A stretch of 64,000 bases of DNA from Planococcus citri (lineage: Eukaryota > Arthropoda > Insecta > Hemiptera > Pseudococcidae), in contig NC_088678.1 in NCBI RefSeq assembly GCF_950023065.1, forward strand, positions 79,641,590 to 79,705,589, written 5' to 3'. The notes under the pieces were generated by a model. The model was not told the origin of the DNA. It saw nothing but the letters and a program-made list of their open reading frames with translations, and did no database searches. This document shows, in pieces, positions 56,850 to 64,000 of the stretch (its first letter is position 1; every line of letters begins with the position of its first letter). The translations under genes were made by a program, and so were the position numbers.

Positions 56850-59704
56850 TTAGACTAATATATTATCGATTAAAGTGCTTTCAATCAGCACTGGTGTAGC
56901 TTCCTCCATAACTAGATTCATTGCAATAGCACTAGCATCATTTTCACCGGCAGCTTTGGTTTTCTTCAATCGTTTTCGTTTAGGTAGGTCTCGCAGCTGT
57001 GATCCTGGTCCTCTTTTCTTGTTTTCAATACTTCGTAGAGGTAAAAATTCAAAGGATTGTAACTCGTTCATTTTTACATCAACTTCTTGAAGCAACGTTT
57101 CAATTACTTGAACTTTATCATGTTCATAACTCATGTTATATGTCTTATCGATCAACATTTTACAGATTTCTCGGATATTACGAATTTTTTTTTCTTTCTT
57201 TTTATTTTCAACATCGTCTTGAGCTTGGTTTTTCTCATTCACATTAACTGAGGAAACTTCTTCAACGAACACATTTGTATTCTTCGTCATGTTATCCGAG
57301 CCAAGTTCTGCAGTATTAGTACAACATTCAATAGACTGGTAATTCGAATGAGCTTCAGCATTCCAATCGCATTGTGGTTGATTTTCAAATAGGTTGAAAT
57401 CCTTATTGATCGTGATGTATGGAGAGTTTCGATACGTTTCAGGCAAATCTTCAAAAGAGAGCAGATGCGGTAAGTATAGAAAAGCTGCACAGAAATGTAC
57501 ACATGGAAGCCGGTATCGCCAAAAATCTTCACAATTACAAGATGGTTTGGTAAAATCTACTTCATAAAGAGTAAGAGGATTCGTTTTGCTACGAACTTTC
57601 AATTTTCCACCTTCAAAGAGAATTGAATCATAAGAGTACTCTTCAGCAGTGTCATATCGTTTACAGACGTGTTTGATAAATGGCTTCGGACGGTTTTGAA
57701 GAAAATGAGGAATCTCTTTGTTATACAGTTTATAACCATGATAAAGCGACGAGTTCTTTTGGGTGTATTTATTCAGCAAATCGTAGAAAACTTCTTCAAT
57801 CATTAACGTCATTAACTCGCTTAAGGTGTTTACATTACGAACTTTTAGGTATCCGTATTTTAGCATTTTAAATTGCGATTCGATCCCATTATTCGTGGAA
57901 ATTTTAAATACAAATTCATCAGGAAAAAAGCACCTTATCCACATTTCTTTGACAGGCAACCAGGTATTTTCGAAGTAACGAAGTGCTTTTGGGTTTCGAA
58001 TAAACACGTCATTAGATTTGAGATCTTCAATTTTCTCCTCAAATTCTGACTTACTTTTGCAGTTCGCAAATGCTCTAAAAATCGCCATAATTTCATCTTC
58101 ATCGGAAGCATAATCTAAATTATCACGTTTTTTTGTCCATCTTCCCCAGGACTGTTCTCGGTGGAAGTCACATAGGTAAATGTAGCATCCAAATGCCGAT
58201 TTTATAGCATTAATTTCCGCTTCCGAATAATCGACTACAAAATATTCTGGATTCCAATCTGGGTTCCATGATTTAAATATTTCGAGAGCCTCCTTTATTT
58301 TCTCAGAAGATTCCGAGAGCGTGATAAACATTCCGACGATACAATAATTTACATTCGTTTTGACAGCAATACAAAACATTGGCAGGGCATATTTCACAGT
58401 TTTGTAAGTTGCATCTAGAAGAGTGATTCCACCGAACGTTTTCAATAGTTGTTTCTGCCATGTAGTTTGATAGCAAAGTAAAAAATCATTCTCAGTATCA
58501 TGCGGACGGTAGAAAATACTGCAGGACTTGTTCTTTTCCCATTTATTCACTTTTGATAGCAATGCAACTTGATCGATGTTGCTTACTCGATTTTCCAACG
58601 TAAATTTAGCGATGTAATTGGAAATGATTTTAATGGATGGGTAGAACGCTTTAGACATCCGAGGTATGCTATTTCCATTTGGCATTTCAGATACAAACTT
58701 CTTCAGGGCAGCTTTCACGAAGTACGTATTTGTTATACCATTTTCGACAAGTTTTTTAATCTCTTCTTGGATGGAAGGGTCCAATTTTTGATTCAAATAA
58801 GCGGTCATTATCGGATGATTGTGATTGCTTGGCAACGAAAACGTGCAGTAATACCGTTCTTTACCCTCCAGTTCACCATTTTTATCACCGGACAGTTGCA
58901 ATACTCTACGTACTTCGTTCATCATCTATTAAAAGTAGAAGAAGAAAAATTAGGAATCTCATTTTATATGAACTTTCAATACTACAATACAAAATAGACA
59001 CCATACCTTGGTTTTTTTCCTTTTAAAAGAGCTAACATCTTTTTTCAATTCAACTTTGGGGAAATATACAATTCGAGTCACTTTCATAACAACAGGGCAG
59101 TTCATTTTTTTCGTGTCTTGAATTCGGAATCTTTTCTTTTTTTTACAAACCGGATGATCTTGATGTTGCTATCAAACATAACAATAACATCAATCAGTGA
59201 AAGTAATGAAACATGAAAAGTGTGTAGATATGTCATTATAATATCACAATTAGCTTACCACATTATCATTTTTTGATTTAAAATACTTCGCACCGTGACT
59301 GCATTCATAGTAGGAGGTTTGAACTTTTACGAAAGGATGATCAAAGTATGGGATTTTTACATCTAATGCATTTATTTCAGTTTGCACAGAACCTACAAAA
59401 TGAAATGAAAATTGAAATTTATGGTTTTGTTAATGACATAATGAGAACAGTAATTGTACATAAAAGTATACAAGCACTGAAAAAATAAAAAAATTGGATA
59501 CTTGCCTTCCAAACAGCGAGAATTTCTCTTGCTGAACTCGTAGCCATCTCTTTTTAGGTGTTTTAAAAAATCCGCAAAGTTTTCCTTATTATCTATGTAA
59601 AAATTTACGTTACTACATAGTCCAGAAGAAGAAGCGTCATCGGATAGGACAACGCCATCAAACGTTTTCAATTTACTTAAAAAACACTCGTCCACATCCT
59701 TCAT
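56850..59704 (-). CDS. MULE transposase, four exons, apparently intact
   Basis: Exons (- strand): 59704-59506, 59392-59259, 59168-59007 and 58925-56850, giving a predicted 856-residue protein. Junction phases agree (1, 0, 0). Intron 1 uses a GC donor (GAAG|gcaagt); introns 2 and 3 use GT. Exons 2-4 encode a zinc-binding WRKY/FLYWCH-like N-terminal region with Cys pairs (YECSHG, MNCPVVM) and an H-x-H site (SNHNHP). The DDE core follows: Asp in TLLDATYKT, Asp in FVVDYSEAEINAIKSAF, then C-x2-H in LCDFHREQSW and Glu in NNGIESQFK; in the last exon these are near residues 171, 232 and 349. A SWIM zinc finger (CNCEDFWRYRLPCVH) is near residue 463. The C-terminus is basic (KRGPGSQLRDLPKRKRLKK). It would cut and paste the element by its termini. 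Family placement rests on the DDE-SWIM order. Confidence 0.85.
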
Positions 59705-59918
59705 TTTTCACCTTTAAAATTTCACATTATTTTATTGGTAAAATTTTGATAAAAAAATTTCCGAAGTCGGCTAAGTGTAGAAATGATAATGATTACAAAT
59801 CCGAAGTCGAACATATGATTCAGTCAGTCGTTCACTTGTGTTCCATGAACGTGGTGAGTATAGATCGTCTCATGATGAAACTATGAAATTTGTGATCAGT
59901 GTTGCCACTTTCACAACA

Positions 59919-60193
59919 CCCTCCTTCAACAGTATCACGAATTTCTGAAATTCTAAAAATCTTAAAAAATAATTCTAAACAGCTTAAGCCTTAAACTAAG
60001 CCAAGATTTCTAAAAATTAATTCCCAAAAAATCCAATAAGAATAAGAATAAAAACGGATAAGAAATAAATCCCAATAAAATATTGATTAACAAAATATGT
60101 CACTTTCAAAAAACGACTTTATAAAACTAAATTCCCATAAGAATAATCTGAATAATTCAATATCATAAAATAAAATATCAATAAAAAACGAGT
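59919..60193 (-). other. Copia 3' untranslated region and polypurine tract
   Basis: About 275 bp of AT-rich sequence between the polyprotein stop and the LTR. The last bases before the LTR on the - strand are purine-rich (GAAGGAGGG), as expected for the plus-strand primer of reverse transcription. Confidence 0.6.
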
Positions 60194-63100
60194 TTAAACG
60201 AATGACAATGCTTTTAGTGATTTATCGATAACACCTTTATCACTAATTTTTGTCAAAAAATCAGCCAGATTTTTTGATGATTCTACATATTCTAACCTAA
60301 TCAGCTGTTTCTCAATCAAATCTTGAATGAAATGGTATTTGATGGAAATATGGCGCAATCTATTACAATTGCCCTCGGAAGTAGCAATTTTCATTGCTGA
60401 CTGACTATCACAAAAAATCAAACAAACATTCACTTGACCCACTTCGATTCCAACTTCATTCAATAAATTCTTCATACCTAGAACTTCTCGTACACATTCA
60501 GCTAAAGCGATATACTCAGACTCACAGGAGGAAAGAGCTACGATGGATTGCTTCCTTGTTTTGTAATGTACCACATTACCATACACTTTAATAACATATC
60601 CTGAAGTGGATTTCCTGTCCTTTTCTGATGCCCACGATGCATCACAGTAAGCCTCCAACGGAACAGATTTTTCATTTGGTAAATATCTCAACCTAAGGTT
60701 CTTCGTAGAGAACAGGTAACAAAGTACACGAGTCAAATATTTGTATAATTCATCCGTTGCTTGCAGGGTGAACCTGCTCAATAAATTCGTTGCAAAATTT
60801 ACATCTGGCCTAGTCCGTTCCATGATGTAATTTATAGATCCAAGTAACCTTTGAAACTTTTGAACACACAGCTCATCATTCTTACTATTCAAATTCTCAG
60901 GATTGAAACCTTTCACCATAGGAATACTCACCTTTTTTGATCCATCCAATCTAAATTTCCTTGCACTCGCCTCTATATACGAAGTTTGATCAATTTCAAT
61001 ACAATCAGGTGTAACATTCAGATGAAAACCAATGAAAGATGTTACCTTGTCCATAACTTTGACTGTGAAATACTCACGTAACTTTCCAATCACAAACTCA
61101 ACAATTTCTAAACAATCTCCAGCTACAAAAAAATCATCTACATAAGTAAGAAAGATAACAAAACGATTCCCTTTTCTCAGAATAAACAAACACTTCTCAA
61201 TTTTACTAATAGTAAAACCAAGACTAAGTAACACTTCTTTCAGTTTATCATACCAACATCTAGGTGACTGTGGTAATCCATACAATGCTTTTAATAATTT
61301 CAGGTATTTCACCATACCATTATACCCTTGTGGTACTTTTATATAAACGACATCTTTCAATATACCATTCAGAAAGGCAGTCTCTATATCCAATTGCTTG
61401 AGTATCAGTTTCATATGGATGACTAATGATAAAAATATTCTTACAGACGTAACACCTGCAACAGGCGCGTAGATAGAGCTCTTATCTCCTTTCAGTTGGC
61501 AGCCTTTTGCCACTAATCTTGCTTTGGCTACATCGCCATTTACGTCACTCTTTACTCGGAATACCCACATGGTATCTATCGGCCGATGTTCAGGAGGAAT
61601 TTTATCAACTGGAACCCAGACATTATAACGACTCATCGCTTCTAATTCTTTTTCAATAGCTAATTTCCAAGTATTTCTCTCTTCACTACACAGTTTATCA
61701 AGATCACAATAATCAGCCGGCACTTTTAGATTAAATAAACTTACAGCATTTCTACACTCACTCTCATCTATATCCCAGTCACAATCAATTTCAACCACTT
61801 CACAATCTTCAGCTGCCTCCGGTTCTGAGAATTCTTCTAACTCCATGATAGCATTTCCATTCACATCGTCTGCTAAAAACGTTACACTTCTAGATACTGT
61901 AAATTTCTTCGAATTCGTCAGATAGACTTTATAACCTTTTACATTCAACTCATAGCCGACAAAAATACCTTCCTCACCCTTCGGATCAAATCTCTTTCTA
62001 TTTTCCTTCGGAATATGCACGATCACATTAGTACCAAATGGACGTAGACTATCAACATTAAACACATCTTTATTTTCAAATACTTCGAATGGCGTTTTTC
62101 CTTTAACTTTCGATTTACTGACTTTATTCAATGTATAAACTACATAGGAAAGAGCTTCAGCCCAAAATTTCTTTTCAAGTCCACTTTTAATCAAAATAGT
62201 TGTTACTGCATCTGTCAAAGTTCTCATATCACGTTCAATTCTACCATTCTGTTGAGGGGTAAAGGGACAAGTGAGCTGGTGAATCATTCCAAGACTAGAA
62301 ATTAAAGAATCGATTTCGGCATTCACTTCTTCAGTTCCATTATCACTTCTCAAGTACTTCGGATTTTTTCCAGTAATGTTTTTTACTCTCTCAAAATAAT
62401 CTCGAAAACAATCAACTGTTTCACTTTTACTTTTCAGAAAATACACCGTACGATAATTACTATAATCATCTTTCAAACATAATGCATATTTAGAGCCACC
62501 TAAAGACAAAGTAGGAGAACTCATCAAATCTGAATGCGTCATCTGACCAACTTCCGTTGCAGCAAAATCACTGTTATCAAACGGCAAAACATAATTTTTC
62601 CCTTTCAAACAATCAACACACTTGTAATCTTTTGGCAATTTCTCATATTTCACCTCTAATCTGTTCAAAAGTTCTTTAGTGTATTCAAAATTCTGATGTG
62701 CAAATCTCTCATGCCATTTTACCAAAGACAACAATTCAAATCTAGATGAACCAGATGAACTCGAATCAGTGTTGACTGAATTAAAATCAACAATCCACAA
62801 ATTATTCTGATCTAACTTAGCAGTGATAGTATACGATTCCTTTTCTAAAATAAAATTCTTCAAAGTCAATTCCTTCACAACCCAACCTGAATCTAACAGC
62901 TTATACACAGAGATCAGATTTACAGGAGAGCTTTCATTTAACAAGACATTTTTGAAATACAAATTACAGGTAACATTATCACAAATTACAGTACCTTGAA
63001 ATTTAACCTTGAGTGAACAATTATTACCAACGAGAATCTCAGCTTTGACAGGTTCTAAATTCTGGAATTTTGATTTATCATTACAAACATGATCGGTGCA

Positions 63101-64000
63101 GCCACAATCCAAAATCCAAGTATTTGGGTCAATTTCTTTATTTACAGTTGAACCAACCAACGAAGTCAAACCAACACAGGCGATACTTTTTTTCTTCTCA
63201 GGGTCAGGTTTTTGTTCTCCAGAACAATTTTTGGCAAAGTGACCTTTCCCCTTGCATTTGAAACAGACGGCACTTGCTCTTTTTTCCAAGATTGGACAGC
63301 TTTTCACTTCGTGACCAGCAACTTTACAGTATTTACAGGTATTATTACCAACTTCCGCATTCTGGACAGGATTCTGAATATTCTTTTCACCATGGTTGCT
63401 GCTGCTAGGAGTGGATCTGGAATTCGGATTCGGAGTCCTTGAAGTACATTCACTAGCCTTGTGACCGGTAACACTGCATTTGTAACAGGTAATTGCAGCC
63501 AATGCAATTGACGACGAATTTCTGGAGTTCAATTTCTTCTTTTCATCAAATTCTTTTTTCAAACGAATATCTTCGGAATCAAGTGCATCCACCAAATCGT
63601 CTAATGTAATATCTTTCACTAATTTTGAACAAGATTTAAAATTGTTGAATCGTTTTGGGAGACTTCTCATAATTCTAGTTCTAAAGGTGGACTCAGTAAT
63701 TGGATTTTCATCCAACTCATCAATTTTTTCCTTCAATACTTCTAATCTGCTATAATTTTCGAGAAACGATAACGAATTGTCATACTTGTATTCTTGAAAT
63801 TCTGATTGAAATTTATCAAGATCTTCTTCTTTATACCCATAAAGGGAGTCCAATTTTTCTAGAATTGCTTCAGCAGTTTTACATTTCATGATGCACGGAG
63901 TTACTAGATCGGATAGCGAAGTTACAATTAATACCTTTGTTTTCACTTCTAGGTCTTCTGCTGACTGCTTCTTTCCAAGTTTTAATGACTGTATTGCAAG
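60194..64000 (-). CDS. Ty1/copia Gag-Pol polyprotein, open, N-terminus outside window
   Basis: One uninterrupted frame of over 1260 codons, stopping at 60194. It stays open to the window edge, so the true start lies further right; the GTG at 63946 is not the start. Order along the protein: Gag with three CCHC knuckles (CYKCSVTGHKASEC, CKYCKVAGHEVKSC, CFKCKGKGHFAKNC), then protease WILDCGCTDH, where DCG stands in place of the usual DSG. The GAG-pre-integrase region is at WHERFAHQNFEYTKE. Integrase follows, with MTHSDLMSS, RSDNGTE and PQQNGRIERDMRTL. Reverse transcriptase has YVDDFFVAGD and RNase H has EAYCDASWASEKDRKSTSGY. The integrase-before-RT order defines copia. No stop or frameshift suggests a young copy. 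It encodes particle, integration and reverse transcription functions. Confidence 0.93.
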   Translation of the reverse strand, partial: LAIQSLKLGKKQSAEDLEVKTKVLIVTSLSDLVTPCIMKCKTAEAILEKLDSLYGYKEEDLDKFQSEFQEYKYDNSLSFLENYSRLEVLKEKIDELDENPITESTFRTRIMRSLPKRFNNFKSCSKLVKDITLDDLVDALDSEDIRLKKEFDEKKKLNSRNSSSIALAAITCYKCSVTGHKASECTSRTPNPNSRSTPSSSNHGEKNIQNPVQNAEVGNNTCKYCKVAGHEVKSCPILEKRASAVCFKCKGKGHFAKNCSGEQKPDPEKKKSIACVGLTSLVGSTVNKEIDPNTWILDCGCTDHVCNDKSKFQNLEPVKAEILVGNNCSLKVKFQGTVICDNVTCNLYFKNVLLNESSPVNLISVYKLLDSGWVVKELTLKNFILEKESYTITAKLDQNNLWIVDFNSVNTDSSSSGSSRFELLSLVKWHERFAHQNFEYTKELLNRLEVKYEKLPKDYKCVDCLKGKNYVLPFDNSDFAATEVGQMTHSDLMSSPTLSLGGSKYALCLKDDYSNYRTVYFLKSKSETVDCFRDYFERVKNITGKNPKYLRSDNGTEEVNAEIDSLISSLGMIHQLTCPFTPQQNGRIERDMRTLTDAVTTILIKSGLEKKFWAEALSYVVYTLNKVSKSKVKGKTPFEVFENKDVFNVDSLRPFGTNVIVHIPKENRKRFDPKGEEGIFVGYELNVKGYKVYLTNSKKFTVSRSVTFLADDVNGNAIMELEEFSEPEAAEDCEVVEIDCDWDIDESECRNAVSLFNLKVPADYCDLDKLCSEERNTWKLAIEKELEAMSRYNVWVPVDKIPPEHRPIDTMWVFRVKSDVNGDVAKARLVAKGCQLKGDKSSIYAPVAGVTSVRIFLSLVIHMKLILKQLDIETAFLNGILKDVVYIKVPQGYNGMVKYLKLLKALYGLPQSPRCWYDKLKEVLLSLGFTISKIEKCLFILRKGNRFVIFLTYVDDFFVAGDCLEIVEFVIGKLREYFTVKVMDKVTSFIGFHLNVTPDCIEIDQTSYIEASARKFRLDGSKKVSIPMVKGFNPENLNSKNDELCVQKFQRLLGSINYIMERTRPDVNFATNLLSRFTLQATDELYKYLTRVLCYLFSTKNLRLRYLPNEKSVPLEAYCDASWASEKDRKSTSGYVIKVYGNVVHYKTRKQSIVALSSCESEYIALAECVREVLGMKNLLNEVGIEVGQVNVCLIFCDSQSAMKIATSEGNCNRLRHISIKYHFIQDLIEKQLIRLEYVESSKNLADFLTKISDKGVIDKSLKALSFV

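Larger units (their letters stand above)
55748..59871 (-). mobile_element. MULE (Mutator-like) DNA transposon, apparently complete
   Basis: The left terminus 55748-55780 (GAGATGGTCTATACTCACC...) and the right terminus 59839-59871 are inverted repeats of 33 bp with two mismatches. Flanks are ATGATAAAA (55739-55747) and ATGATGAAA (59872-59880), a 9-bp target duplication with one difference; 9 bp is characteristic of Mutator-like elements. The 4.1-kb interior carries a four-exon transposase gene on the - strand and four 166-bp tandem repeats. The termini are short for MULEs, many of which have over 100 bp. Confidence 0.85.
55605..59918 (-). mobile_element. Copia 3' LTR, split by a MULE insertion
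   Basis: On the - strand the LTR begins TGTTGTGAAAGTGGCAACAC at 59918, directly after the purine-rich tract GTTGAAGGAGGG (59930-59919). It runs to 59881, is interrupted by the MULE, then resumes at 55747 and ends ...AACAATTAACA at 55605. The TGTT...AACA ends are typical LTR termini. Without the MULE the LTR would be about 181 bp, which is short for the family. The left end abuts the OR-E stop codon; AATAA (55600-55604) could be the 5-bp target duplication. The other LTR lies outside the window, so the length could not be confirmed. Confidence 0.72.

Noticed and set aside
58569..58997. 142-codon + strand frame opposite the MULE transposase
   Set aside because: Antisense shadow of the transposase exon with its motifs on the other strand.

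Overview
This is a stretch of an AT-rich, repeat-laden animal nuclear genome, almost certainly an insect. The diagnostic content is a head-to-tail tandem array of five insect-type odorant receptor (7tm_6) genes, all on the + strand with an identical four-exon structure. The remaining unique-looking coding sequence belongs to transposable elements: a Ty1/copia retrotransposon, a Mutator-like (MULE) transposon and a LINE fossil. GTAGGT-type microsatellites and the receptor C-terminus would fit Hemiptera, perhaps a sap feeder. That placement is only an inference.

Layout: OR-A (624-7319, looks intact), OR-B (11224-22523, premature stop in exon 4), OR-C (30471-37539, looks intact), OR-D (42342-45318, 2-bp frameshift in exon 3), OR-E (49436-55604, looks intact). 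Each gene has a large first exon (about 280 codons, TM1-TM4 and the long intracellular loop), a phase-2 intron 1 of 1-9 kb, then an 82-bp exon 2 (TM5), a 105-bp exon 3 (TM6) and a 210-216-bp exon 4 (TM7 and C-terminus). Predicted proteins are about 413-414 residues. The five 5' flanks are homologous, and A, B and C share a 3' flank with AATAAA-type signals.

Introns 1 and the spacers are packed with long imperfect palindromes and short non-autonomous DNA elements. Several of these have target duplications that can be read directly: two hAT-like MITEs (8-bp duplications), one TTAA-flanked palindrome, one TA-flanked element with an empty site in the opposite arm of its host palindrome, and one element with a 7-bp duplication. 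An inverted repeat of about 90 bp sits near both ends of intron 1 in four of the five receptors.

The right 8.4 kb is a nested insertion. The predicted terminus of a copia LTR lies directly after the OR-E stop codon. That LTR is split by a complete-looking 4.1-kb MULE with inverted termini, a 9-bp target duplication, a four-exon transposase gene and internal 166-bp tandem repeats. The copia polyprotein follows on the - strand and runs off the window.

No rRNA gene, confident tRNA, CRISPR array or prokaryotic operon was seen. The best candidates for a second look are the inverted repeats bounding intron 1, the decay state of the receptor array, and the receptor / LTR / MULE nest.
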